A stretch of DNA of 64,000 nucleotides. It comes from Myxococcota bacterium. Lineage in GTDB: Bacteria > Myxococcota_A > UBA9160 > UBA4427. Position 1 is the stretch's first letter. Each line of letters begins with the position of its first letter. Shown here in pieces: positions 53,752-61,693 of this stretch. The notes beneath the pieces are model-generated. The model had not been told where the DNA came from, did not search any database, and saw only the letters and a list, made by a program, of their open reading frames with translations. The stretch spans positions 62,001 to 126,000 of the forward strand of contig JAWKRT010000001.1 in assembly GCA_041389495.1 (NCBI GenBank), read 5' to 3'. The position numbers and the translations under genes are program-made.

Positions 53752-54296
53752 TGCGCGCGCGCGGCCCTCGCACGGCCACGCTCGCCGGGAGGCTAGGCGT
53801 GGACGGAACGCTCCTCGGGATGGTCGTCGTGCTCGCGGCGCTCGTCGCGATCGCGTGGGCGCGAGGCGGGCGCGAGCTCGTCGACGAGGGGCTCGGCGGC
53901 GGCGCCGCGCTGCTCGCGCGCTATGCACTGCTCTTCGCGGTCGCGTTCCTCGTCGCGGGGCTCGCGGAGAAGCTCGTCCCGCACGCGTGGGTGCGCCGCG
54001 CGCTCGGCGAGGGCTCGGGCTGGCGCGGCCTCCTGCTCGCGACGAGTGCCGGCATCCTCACGCCGTCGGGCCCGTTCATCTCGTTCCCGCTCGCGAAGGC
54101 GCTGCTCGGCGCGGGTGCGAGCCCGGCCGCGGTCGTCACCTACGTCGCCGCGTGGATGCTGCTCGCGGCGCACCGCTTCTTCATCTGGGAGCTGCCGTTC
54201 CTCGGGACGCGGATGGCGCTCGTGCGCTGGGGTGTGTGCCTCGCGCTCCCGCCGCTCGCCGGGCTCGCGACGCGCGCTGCCCTCGGCGCTCGTTAG
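53751..54296 (+). CDS. Half-size ArsP/DUF318-like permease
   Basis: 181 residues with about five membrane helices. The segment VAGLAEKLVPHAWVRRALGEGSGWRGLLLATSAGILTPSGPFISFPLAKALLGAGAS matches one repeat of the ArsP/DUF318 permeases, which usually carry two such halves (about 300 residues). A half-size form would need to dimerise. ATG overlaps the upstream stop as TGATG, so it is the last gene of the lipid kinase-queuosine operon. Transported substrate unknown; by genomic context it might move queuine or a related base, but that is speculation. Confidence 0.75.
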   Translation: MRARGPRTATLAGRLGVDGTLLGMVVVLAALVAIAWARGGRELVDEGLGGGAALLARYALLFAVAFLVAGLAEKLVPHAWVRRALGEGSGWRGLLLATSAGILTPSGPFISFPLAKALLGAGASPAAVVTYVAAWMLLAAHRFFIWELPFLGTRMALVRWGVCLALPPLAGLATRAALGAR

Positions 54297-54316
54297 GCCG
54301 GCGCGGGCAGGCGTCG

Positions 54317-55696
54317 TCAGTCGTGCGCGCGCGCGTCCTCGCGCGCGCGCTCCACGAGAAGGAAGGCGATCCGATCGCCGATGCGGAGCAGGGCGGGCCG
54401 GAGCGCGTCCTCGAGGTCGGGCGGCGCGGCCCCGGTCTCGTCGCCCTCCGCGGCCGCCGCGAGCGCGCGCCGCTGCACGTCCTTCGCGCGCTCGATCTGC
54501 GCCCGGAAGAAGGCGCGCGTCGTCGCCTCCGGCGGAGGGGCGATTCCGCGCTCGCGCGCGGCGCGCGCGACCGAGGCGACGCCGGCGTCGAGCACGCGCG
54601 CCTCGCGCGCCGCGTCCTCGACGGGCGCGCCCGTGGCCCGCTTCGCCGCGGCGACGAGCGGCATCAGCGCGAGGCGCTCCTCGACGGCCGCGTCGAGCGC
54701 GGCGGCGACGGTCGCCGTGCGCGGCCACGACGCGCGCGCGTCGAGCTCGGCGTCGGCGCGCGCGGGCGCGCCGAAGTGGCGGCGTCGCAGCCGGTCGAGC
54801 GTGCCGTCGCGCTCGCGCGCGAGCAGCCACGCGTCGAGCTCGCGAGCGAGCTCCGGGCGCTCGGCGCGCACGAGATAGGCTTTGTCGTCGCGCGTGAACG
54901 GACCGAGCGCGACGAGCCCGTTCGCGCGCGCGAGCCAGCGCGGCGCTTCGAGCGTGTCGGAGACGACGGCGTCGGCGCGGCCGGCCAGGAGCTCGTCGAG
55001 TACGCGATCGTTGGGCGAGACGGCGATGACGCGCGCGCGCGCGAAGCGCGCGCGCGTCACGCGCTCGAGGTGCCCGCCGCGATTCACCGCGACCGTCGCT
55101 GCGCGCGCGAGTGCGTCGTCCGCGTCGCGGAACGCGCCGGCGCGCGCGATGACCACCGCGCCCGTGCGCGCGACCGGGACCGTGAAGCGCCCGACGAGCG
55201 AGCGCTCGGGGCGGACGGTCACGCCGCTCATCGCGACGTCGAAGCGCCCCGCGGCGAGCTCGCGTTCGAGGTCGCTCCACCGGAACGGGACGAGCACGAG
55301 CGCGCGACCGGCCGCGGAGGCCGCGAAGGCGCGCGCGACGTCGAGGTCGAAGCCCTCGTCCGGACCGTCTTCGCCTCCGCCGCCGCGTTCGCGCGCGCGC
55401 GCGCTGACCGGCGCGTAGTCGACGCTCGTACCGACGCGCAGTGGCTCGCGCGCCGCGCTCGCGGCGTCGCGCGCGCGCTCCGCCGCGCCTTCCACCGCGC
55501 CGTCGCGCGCGGCGTCCCGCGCGCACGCGGCCAGGAGCGCCGCGAGCAGCGCGGCGATCAGCGCGGCGGCGAGCGACGTGGCGGCGAGCGACGTGGCGGC
55601 GCGCTGCCCGGCGAAGCGCCGCGCGCGGCGCGAGCGCGCCGCGCGCGTGAGGCGCCCGCTCGCGGGCGGGACGGCGTGGAGCGACGCGCGCGGCAT
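54317..55696 (-). CDS. Exported PheC-chorismate mutase fusion lipoprotein
   Basis: 459 residues in two domains. A lipoprotein signal ends LLAALLAAC (Cys58). Residues about 85-325 form a periplasmic amino-acid-binding fold (LRVGTSVDYAPV, FDLDVARAFAASAAG, RFDVAMSGVTVRPERS), the fold also used by cyclohexadienyl dehydratase PheC. Residues about 335-459 are an AroQ-gamma (exported) chorismate mutase: RLALMPLVAAAKRATGAPVEDAAREARVL and FFRAQIERAKDVQ, with active-site-type Lys352, Arg364, Glu365. PheC-AroQ fusions are known as periplasmic routes from chorismate to phenylpyruvate. Dehydratase activity of the first half is not certain. TAGAAT lies 9 nt before ATG (55706-55711). The signal region has a 15 bp duplication encoding TSLAA twice. 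Confidence 0.82.
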   Translation of the reverse strand: MPRASLHAVPPASGRLTRAARSRRARRFAGQRAATSLAATSLAAALIAALLAALLAACARDAARDGAVEGAAERARDAASAAREPLRVGTSVDYAPVSARARERGGGGEDGPDEGFDLDVARAFAASAAGRALVLVPFRWSDLERELAAGRFDVAMSGVTVRPERSLVGRFTVPVARTGAVVIARAGAFRDADDALARAATVAVNRGGHLERVTRARFARARVIAVSPNDRVLDELLAGRADAVVSDTLEAPRWLARANGLVALGPFTRDDKAYLVRAERPELARELDAWLLARERDGTLDRLRRRHFGAPARADAELDARASWPRTATVAAALDAAVEERLALMPLVAAAKRATGAPVEDAAREARVLDAGVASVARAARERGIAPPPEATTRAFFRAQIERAKDVQRRALAAAAEGDETGAAPPDLEDALRPALLRIGDRIAFLLVERAREDARAHD

Positions 55697-55748
55697 GCCC
55701 GGCGAATTCTATCGACGACGGCGCAAGTTCCCGGCCTGTCGCGCGAAA

Positions 55749-55777
55749 TTGCCGCGTCCGCCCGTCTCGCCTATGTT
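55749..55777 (+). promoter_or_regulatory. Promoter of the cold-shock-domain gene
   Basis: TTGCCG at 55749-55754, a 17 bp spacer and TATGTT at 55772-55777. Predicted start near 55784 gives a leader of about 90 nt, a length common for cold-shock genes. Confidence 0.65.
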
Positions 55778-55875
55778 CCCGCGCCCACTGCCCCAGGCGT
55801 GGAGCCGCGCCGCCTCGGCAGCCCGCTTCCGTCGCAGTGATCCGGTTCCACCTCCATCGCCCGCGAGGAGCGCCC

Positions 55876-56358
55876 ATGCTGCATATGGACGAAATCGAAT
55901 CCGGACTCCTCGTGACGCACCGCAACACGGGGCTCCGCTACAGCGTCGTCGACATCGGCGAGGAAGAGGTGCTGCTCTCGCCCGAGCAGGCCGACCTCCA
56001 GGACCTCGAGGTCCCGATCCAGCTCTTCCGCGAGGAGTTCGTGTCGACCGATCGCTACCGCGGGCCGCGCGGCGCGCGCCGCTCGGGCGGGCGCGGCAAG
56101 CGCACGGGCGGGTCGTCGCAGCCGGCCGTGCCGACGGGCCCGAAGTGCCGCGGCAAGGTCAAGAAGATGGTGCGCGACCGCGGCTTCGGGTTCATCCGCG
56201 GCGACGACGGCAAGGAGGTGTTCTTCCACCGCTCCGGCCTGAACGCCGCCGAGTACGACAACCTGAGCGAGGGCGACGCCGTCGAGTACGTGGTCCAGGA
56301 AGGGCCGCGCGGCGCGCGCGCCGAGAACGTGAAGCCGGCGGCGGTCGCTGCGGGCTAG
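55876..56358 (+). CDS. Cold-shock-domain protein with extra N-terminal domain
   Basis: 160 residues. The last 70 are a cold-shock domain with RNP1 RGFGFIRGDDG and RNP2 VFFHRSGL, which binds single-stranded nucleic acid. The first 60 (IESGLLVTHRNTGLRYSVVDIGEEEVLLS ... IQLFREEFV) form a small beta-rich domain I do not recognise, joined by a basic, Gly-rich linker (RGPRGARRSGGRGKR). Most bacterial Csp proteins are about 70 residues and lack this. Shine-Dalgarno AGGAG is 5 nt before ATG. Likely an RNA chaperone or regulator. Confidence 0.88.
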   Translation: MLHMDEIESGLLVTHRNTGLRYSVVDIGEEEVLLSPEQADLQDLEVPIQLFREEFVSTDRYRGPRGARRSGGRGKRTGGSSQPAVPTGPKCRGKVKKMVRDRGFGFIRGDDGKEVFFHRSGLNAAEYDNLSEGDAVEYVVQEGPRGARAENVKPAAVAAG

Positions 56359-56385
56359 TCGCTGCGCGCGCGGCCCGGCGCGCGC

Positions 56386-58053
56386 TCACCCCTCGTAGCG
56401 ATGCACGATCGGGAGGCGTCGGCCCGAGCCGAACGCCTTGCGCGACGTGCGCAGGACGAGCGGCGTCTGGCGCCGCTTGTACTCGTTGCGGTCGAGCCGC
56501 CGCACGATCGCGCGCGCCGCCTCCGCCGTCGCGCCCGGCGGCGCGACGATGGACTCGCGCCCGAGCTCGCCCTCGATCGCCTGTGCGAGCACGGCGTCGA
56601 GCACGTCGTACGGCGGGAGGTCGTCGGTGTCGAGCTGGTTCGGTGCGAGCTCGGCGGAGGGCGGCTTCTCGATCGATCCCTTCGGAATCCGCGGCGCGGC
56701 GCGGTTCGCGTGGTGCGCGAGCGCGTAGACGTCGCGCTTGTAGACGTCGCCGAGCACGGCGATGCCGCCGACCGTGTCGCCGTAGAGCGTGCAGTAGCCG
56801 ACCGACAGCTCGCTCTTGTTGCCGGTCGCGAGCACGAGCCGGCTCTCCTCGTTCGACACGGCCATGAGCGTCGCGCCGCGGATGCGCGACTGGATGTTCT
56901 GCTGCGTGAGCCCGTAGTCGGCGCGCTCGCCGAAGAGCTGCGCGAAGAGCAGACGGTAGGCGTCGAAGACGGGCGTGATGTCGACCGTGCGCACCTCGAT
57001 GCCGAGCAGCCGCCCGAGCTCGTGCGCGTCCGCGATGCTGTGCTCCGACGAGAACGGCCCGGGCATCGCGATGCCGAGCACGCGCTCCGGCCCGAGCGCG
57101 AGCGCCGCGAGGTGCGCGGTGACCGCGGAGTCGATGCCGCCCGACAGGCCGATCACCGCGCCGGGCGGGAGCTTCTGCTTCTCGAAGTAGTCGCGGATGC
57201 CGAGCACGAGCCCGGACTCGAGCTGCTCGACGCCGCTCGGGTCGGCGACCTCGGCGAGCGGCGTGCCCGCTCCCTCGCCCGGAACGTCGACGACCGCGAA
57301 CGCGGGCTCGAAGAGCGGGAGCTGCGCGCGCACCTGGCCCTGCGCGTCGACGACGAACGAGCCGCCGTCGAAGACGAGCTCGTCGTTGCCGCCGACCTGG
57401 TTCGCGAAGACGATCGCGAGGCCGCAGCGCTGCGCGAGCCGCGCGAGCATCGCGCGCCGCTCGGCCGGCTTGCCGACGTGCCACGGCGAGGCCGACGGGT
57501 TGAGCACGATGCGCGCGCCGCCCCACTGCAGCTCGGAGACGGGGTCGACGTCGTACTCCATCTCCTCGGCCCAGCTGTCCTCGCAGATCGCGACGCCGAG
57601 CGTCGTGTCGCTCGCGGGCAGGCGGAACGGCTCGCGGACCGAGGCGGGCTCGAAGTAGCGCTTCTCGTCGAAGACGTCGTAGGTCGGGAGCAGCGTCTTC
57701 GCGCGCACGGCGACGATCTCGCCGCGCGCCAGCACGACGGCCGCGTTCCACAGCGCGTCGAACGGCTCGTCGGCGCCCGCCCGTCGACCGCCGGACGCGG
57801 GGATCACCGCGCCGAGCGCGATCGCGACGCGCTGCGACGCGGGCCGCAGCGCGTCGAGCTGCGCGAGCTGGTCGCGCACGAAGCCGCGGCGCTCGAGGAG
57901 GTCCATCGGCGGGTAGCCGGTGAGCACGAGCTCGGGCAGCACGACGAGCTCGGCACCCGCGTCGGCCGCGCGCGCGGCGGCGTCCTCGACGAGCGCGCGG
58001 TTGCCGGCGAGGTCGCCGACGATCGGGTTCACCTGGGCGATCGCGATTCGCAT
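56386..58053 (-). CDS. nadE: Glutamine-dependent NAD+ synthetase
   Basis: 555 residues: an N-terminal nitrilase-type glutaminase (about 1-260; Glu in LPELVLTGYPPMDLL, Lys in KTLLPTYDVFDEKRYF, Cys in VAICEDSWAEE) and a C-terminal synthetase (about 280-555; GLSGGIDSAVTAHLAA pyrophosphate loop, ATGNKSELSVGYCTLYGD). It makes NAD+ from deamido-NAD using glutamine ammonia. ATG has TACTCT 8 nt upstream (58062-58067), the leaderless pattern. Convergent with the cold-shock-domain gene and divergent from a hydrolase. Confidence 0.97.
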   Translation of the reverse strand: MRIAIAQVNPIVGDLAGNRALVEDAAARAADAGAELVVLPELVLTGYPPMDLLERRGFVRDQLAQLDALRPASQRVAIALGAVIPASGGRRAGADEPFDALWNAAVVLARGEIVAVRAKTLLPTYDVFDEKRYFEPASVREPFRLPASDTTLGVAICEDSWAEEMEYDVDPVSELQWGGARIVLNPSASPWHVGKPAERRAMLARLAQRCGLAIVFANQVGGNDELVFDGGSFVVDAQGQVRAQLPLFEPAFAVVDVPGEGAGTPLAEVADPSGVEQLESGLVLGIRDYFEKQKLPPGAVIGLSGGIDSAVTAHLAALALGPERVLGIAMPGPFSSEHSIADAHELGRLLGIEVRTVDITPVFDAYRLLFAQLFGERADYGLTQQNIQSRIRGATLMAVSNEESRLVLATGNKSELSVGYCTLYGDTVGGIAVLGDVYKRDVYALAHHANRAAPRIPKGSIEKPPSAELAPNQLDTDDLPPYDVLDAVLAQAIEGELGRESIVAPPGATAEAARAIVRRLDRNEYKRRQTPLVLRTSRKAFGSGRRLPIVHRYEG

Positions 58054-58136
58054 GGCGCCGGAGAGTAGGCGGCGGCCGCGGGGAGCGCCCGATGCCGCGC
58101 GGGCGTCGGCGCCCGCGTTGCTACGCTGCGCGGCCG

Positions 58137-59018
58137 ATGGAAGTCGTCGGTCCCGCCTCCTGCTACTACGTCTCGCAGCGTCTCCGCCTCCACTACGTCG
58201 ACTGGGGGAACGCGAAGGCGCCGCCGCTTCTGCTCGTGCACGGCGGGCGCGACCACGCGCGCAGTTGGGACCGCGTCGCACTCGCACTGCGCGATCGCTA
58301 CCACGTCGTCGCGCCCGACCTGCGCGGACACGGCGACAGCGCCTGGGCCGTCGGGAGCAACTACGCGATCCACGAGTTCGTCTACGACCTCGCGCAGCTC
58401 GTCGACGTCGTGGCGCCCGACGGCGGCCCGGTGACGGCGGTCGGTCACTCGTTCGGCGGCGCCATCCTCACGACCTACGCAGCGAGCTTTCCCGACCGGT
58501 TCGCGAAGCTCGTGAACGCGGAGGGCTTCGGGCCGCCCCCCGGCCTCGCCGACCGCATGGCGTCGACGCCGATGCACGAGCAGATGCGCACGTGGATCGA
58601 GCAGATGCGCGGCCTCGCGGCGCGCGCGCCGCGTCGCTATGCGTCGATCGAGGACGCCGCGAAGCGCATGGAGCAGGAGAACCCGTCGCTCTCGGAGGCG
58701 CAGGCCGAGCACCTCACGGTGCACGGAGTCGCGCGCAACGAGGACGGGACCTACAGCTGGAAGTTCGACAACTACTTCCGCTCGTTCCCGCCGCGCGCGT
58801 GGTCGCCGAACGCGATCGTCGAGCTGTGGGCACGGGTCACCTGCCCGACGCTGCTCGTGCGCGGGAGCGACAGCTGGGCGGCGCGGCCCGACGCCGACCC
58901 GCGCTTCCGCGCCTTCCCGAACGCGCGCAGCGTCGAGGTCGCCGGCGCCGGCCACTGGGTGCACCACGACGCATTCGACGGCTTCGTCGCGGCGGTCGAG
59001 GACTTCCTCGCCGAGTGA
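58137..59018 (+). CDS. Alpha/beta hydrolase
   Basis: 293-residue alpha/beta hydrolase: LLLVHGGRDHARSWD, DLRGHGDSAW, nucleophile AVGHSFGGAIL, later LVRGSDSWAARPDADP and GAGHWVHHDAFD. ATG follows TACGCT by 9 nt (58122-58127). The start at 58137 is preferred over an upstream ATG (58092) on that basis. Substrate unknown. It is the third such hydrolase in the window. Confidence 0.88.
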   Translation: MEVVGPASCYYVSQRLRLHYVDWGNAKAPPLLLVHGGRDHARSWDRVALALRDRYHVVAPDLRGHGDSAWAVGSNYAIHEFVYDLAQLVDVVAPDGGPVTAVGHSFGGAILTTYAASFPDRFAKLVNAEGFGPPPGLADRMASTPMHEQMRTWIEQMRGLAARAPRRYASIEDAAKRMEQENPSLSEAQAEHLTVHGVARNEDGTYSWKFDNYFRSFPPRAWSPNAIVELWARVTCPTLLVRGSDSWAARPDADPRFRAFPNARSVEVAGAGHWVHHDAFDGFVAAVEDFLAE

Positions 59019-59037
59019 GGCGCGCGGCGCGTCGCGT

Positions 59038-59505
59038 TCAGGGGAAGTAGACGAGCACGGCGTCGACGATGCACGCCGGGCGTCGTCCGCCCTCCACCTC
59101 GAAGACGCAGTGGATGGTCGTGCGCGCACCGCCGTTCGGCAGCATGCGCACGTTCGTGATCTCCATCGTGACGCGCAGGCGCGCTCCGGCCGGCACGGGC
59201 TCCTGCAGCTTCATGCGCTCGATGCCCGAGTTCACCGCCATCGAGCAGCCCTCGACGAGGAAGAGCTGGTCCATGAGCGGAGGTGCGAGCGCGAGCGTCA
59301 GGTAGCCGTGCGCGATCGTGCCGCCGAACGGCGACTGCGTGCGCGCGCGATCGGGGTCGGTGTGGATCCACTGGTGGTCGCCGGTCGCGGCGGCGAAGGC
59401 GTCGATGCGCTCCTGGCTCACCGTGACCCACTCGCACGGGCCCATCGGCTTGCCGACGAAGTCCTTCAGCGCGGCGACGCTCGGGATGCGGATCGGATCG
59501 GGCAT
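59038..59505 (-). CDS. MaoC-like hotdog dehydratase
   Basis: 155-residue hotdog-fold enzyme of the MaoC/(R)-hydratase group. The catalytic Asp/His pair is in GDHQWIHTDPDRA, with FGGTIAHGYLTLAL and a typical SGIERMKLQEPVPAGARLRV helix-strand. Such enzymes hydrate enoyl-CoA esters. TAACGT is 7 nt before ATG (59513-59518), squeezed between this start and the upstream gene's stop, so it probably has its own leaderless promoter. Confidence 0.9.
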   Translation of the reverse strand: MPDPIRIPSVAALKDFVGKPMGPCEWVTVSQERIDAFAAATGDHQWIHTDPDRARTQSPFGGTIAHGYLTLALAPPLMDQLFLVEGCSMAVNSGIERMKLQEPVPAGARLRVTMEITNVRMLPNGGARTTIHCVFEVEGGRRPACIVDAVLVYFP

Positions 59506-59520
59506 GGCGCCGACGTTAGC

Positions 59521-60048
59521 CTACGGCGCGCGCTCGATGTCGACGACTTCCCAGAAGCGATCGCACTCGGTCTGCTGGCGCACGACGCGTTCGCGCTCGA
59601 CGAGCACGGGCGCGAGGCCCGGCGCGCGCACGACGATCCACGCGCGTTCCGTCTCGAGCACGTGCCGCACGTGCTCGACCACCTCGACGCCGTCGTCCGT
59701 CCACGCGGTGAAGCGCACGTTGCTGCGCGGTCGCAGCGAGAGCACGACGTCCGACGGGATCGCGCGCTGCAGCAGCGCGCCGCAGCGCTCCGCGTCGGCG
59801 ACGAGATCCTTCGGATCGGCGGGCGCGGCGACGCGCGCGGCGCGGAGCACGCGGAGCACGGCGCCCGCGCCGCCGACCGCCGGGATGCACCACTCGGGGC
59901 CGAGATCGGCGAAGTGCTCGATCGGCTCGGTGACGATGCGCGAGCGCTCGGGGCGGAAGCGGAGCCACACGCCCGTGCCGCCCGGGCCGTCCACCGGCTC
60001 GGCGTCGTAGAAGCGTGCGCGCACGCGGCGCAGGGCGGGCTCCGGCAT
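59521..60048 (-). CDS. Hypothetical protein
   Basis: 175 residues, no signal peptide or membrane helix. Beta-rich with scattered Arg and Glu; RARFYDAEPVDGPGGTGVWLRF at the start and VLETERAWIVVRAPGLAPVLVE near the end. No family recognised. ATG is preceded by TAGCAT 6 nt upstream (60055-60060), and the gene is probably real on that and on codon pattern. Upstream of MaoC on the same strand. Confidence 0.6.
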   Translation of the reverse strand: MPEPALRRVRARFYDAEPVDGPGGTGVWLRFRPERSRIVTEPIEHFADLGPEWCIPAVGGAGAVLRVLRAARVAAPADPKDLVADAERCGALLQRAIPSDVVLSLRPRSNVRFTAWTDDGVEVVEHVRHVLETERAWIVVRAPGLAPVLVERERVVRQQTECDRFWEVVDIERAP

Positions 60049-60117
60049 CGCCGCATGCTAACGGCAGGCGGGGCGACCGGGTTGAGCGCTCGGGCGTCGC
60101 TGCGCGATGCTCGGCGC

Positions 60118-60738
60118 GTGGGCACCGCGAGCGACGCCGAGCCGTGGATCGAGATCGCCCCCGCGGAGAGCGCGCGCGGCGAGGCGGAGCAGGTCGACGC
60201 GCTCTTCGCGCGGGCCGCGCGGGCCGCGCGCGCGGCCGCGGGCGGGCTGCCGCGGCTGTGGATCGCGCCGGCGCTCGGCTCCGCGCACGCGCCGCGCGAG
60301 GCGCTGCGCATCGCGACCGGCGTGCTCGCGCGCGAGCCGGGGCTCCGCGTCGTCGCCGCGGACGTCGCGGCTCCGGACGGCGAGGGTGCCGCGTGGCTGC
60401 GGCTCGCGGAGGACGTCGCCACGGCCGACGCCATCGCGGGCGGCCGGCTCGAGCTCGCCTTCCGCTCGTTGCCGCGCGACGGCGCTTCGCTCGTCGCGCG
60501 GCTGCGCGCCGCGTGGGCGGGCGAGCCCGTCGCGGCGCGCGAGGGGGAGTCGGGCGCGGAGGTCGAGGTGCATCCGGCGCCCGCGCGCCGCGGGGGGCCT
60601 CCGCTGTGGCTTCGCTGTGCGAGCGCGCGCGAGGTCGCGAGCGCGCATGCCGCCGGCATCGGCGCCGTGGTGGACGACGCGCGCGTCGCGCCGCCCGGCG
60701 AGCGCGTCGCGCTCGTGCGTCGAGAGGTGCTTCGTTAG
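60118..60738 (+). CDS. Degenerate luciferase-like (LLM) protein
   Basis: 206 residues from a GTG start. Fragments resemble the LLM fold: LPRLWIAPALGSAHAPREALRIATG, ATADAIAGGRLELAF (compare D-x-SGGRxxLG), LRAAWAGEPV and GPPLWLRCASAREVASAHAAGIGA. The chain is about 40% shorter than normal and lacks the intact glycine-rich flavin motifs, so it may be a reduced or inactive relative. No clear promoter hexamer precedes it. Compare the full-length LLM protein at 18761. Confidence 0.55.
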   Translation: MGTASDAEPWIEIAPAESARGEAEQVDALFARAARAARAAAGGLPRLWIAPALGSAHAPREALRIATGVLAREPGLRVVAADVAAPDGEGAAWLRLAEDVATADAIAGGRLELAFRSLPRDGASLVARLRAAWAGEPVAAREGESGAEVEVHPAPARRGGPPLWLRCASAREVASAHAAGIGAVVDDARVAPPGERVALVRREVLR

Positions 60739-60772
60739 TTCGCGCCCGCGAGGGCCCGGCGGCGCGCGCCGC

Positions 60773-61381
60773 TCACGCGCCGCGCGCGAGTGCGCGCTGG
60801 TAGGCGGGGCGCGCGTGCGCGCGCTCGAGCCACGCGCGCACGTTCGGGTGGGCCGCGAGGTCGCGGCGCGTCGACGCGAACTCGGCGACGAACGACACCA
60901 GCGGGTCGACGGCGGAGAAGCGCGCGCCGAGCAGCCACTCGCGCCCTTCGAGCTCGCGCTCGAGAAACGCGAGCAGCGCGTCGATCTCGGCGCCGACCGC
61001 GTCGCGCAGCGGCGCCGCGCCGTCGCCCGCCATCCCGAGGAAGAGATCGAGGAGCAGCGGGAACATCCCCGAGCCTTCCGCGAAGTGGAGCCAGTAGAGG
61101 TAGCGGGGAAAGTCGGCGTCGTCGTGATGTGGCGCGAGCGCACCGCGGCCGTGGCGGACGACGAGGTAGTCGACGATCGCACCGGACTCGGCGAGCACGA
61201 CGTCGCCGTCCACGATGACGGGCGACTTCCCGAGCGGGTGCACGGCGCGCAGCGCGTCGGGCGCGCGCTGCGTCACGGGATCTCGCGCGTGGCGGACGAC
61301 CTCGTAGTCGACGCCGAGCTCCTCGAGCAGCCACAGCACGCGCTGCGACCGCGACCGCTCGAGATGATGCACCCGGATCAT
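60773..61381 (-). CDS. Glutathione S-transferase family protein
   Basis: 202 residues, thioredoxin-like N-terminal domain (RVHHLERSRSQRVLWLLEELG, with the Ser-type active site and VHPLGKSPVIVDGDVVLAESGAI) and helical C-terminal domain (HFAEGSGMFPLLLD ... AHPNVRAWLERAHARPAYQRALA). Cytosolic GST; glutathione conjugation target unknown. ATG overlaps the PCD stop as ATGA, so it is translated with the DHH-PCD operon. Confidence 0.92.
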   Translation of the reverse strand: MIRVHHLERSRSQRVLWLLEELGVDYEVVRHARDPVTQRAPDALRAVHPLGKSPVIVDGDVVLAESGAIVDYLVVRHGRGALAPHHDDADFPRYLYWLHFAEGSGMFPLLLDLFLGMAGDGAAPLRDAVGAEIDALLAFLERELEGREWLLGARFSAVDPLVSFVAEFASTRRDLAAHPNVRAWLERAHARPAYQRALARGA

Positions 61382-61689
61382 CGCTCCTCCGCGGCCGTGC
61401 CCTCGGCGATCGTGTCCATCGCGCGCGCGAGCGCGACGTCGAGCTCGGTGACGGCACCCGCGTCGTGCGTGACGAGATCGACGCGCACCGTCGCCCACAC
61501 GTTCGACCACTCGGGGTGGTGGTCCATCCGCTCGGCCACGAGCGCGGCACTCGTCATGAAGCCGAAGGCCTCGACGAAGTCGCGGAAGCGGAACTCGCGG
61601 TGGAGTCGGCCGCGCTCGATGCGCCACGACGGAAGCTCGCGCAGTGCGCGCTCGATGCCGTCCTCGTCGAGTGCGGGGGGGCGCGACAC
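61378..61689 (-). CDS. phhB: Pterin-4a-carbinolamine dehydratase (PCD)
   Basis: 103 residues. The signature HHPEWSNVWATVRVDLVTHDAGAVTELD identifies PCD, which dehydrates 4a-hydroxytetrahydrobiopterin after phenylalanine hydroxylase and may act in folate or molybdopterin repair. GTG start lies 4 nt after the DHH stop. The stop overlaps the GST start. No phenylalanine hydroxylase is nearby. Confidence 0.9.
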   Translation of the reverse strand: MSRPPALDEDGIERALRELPSWRIERGRLHREFRFRDFVEAFGFMTSAALVAERMDHHPEWSNVWATVRVDLVTHDAGAVTELDVALARAMDTIAEGTAAEER

Positions 61690-61693
61690 GGCG

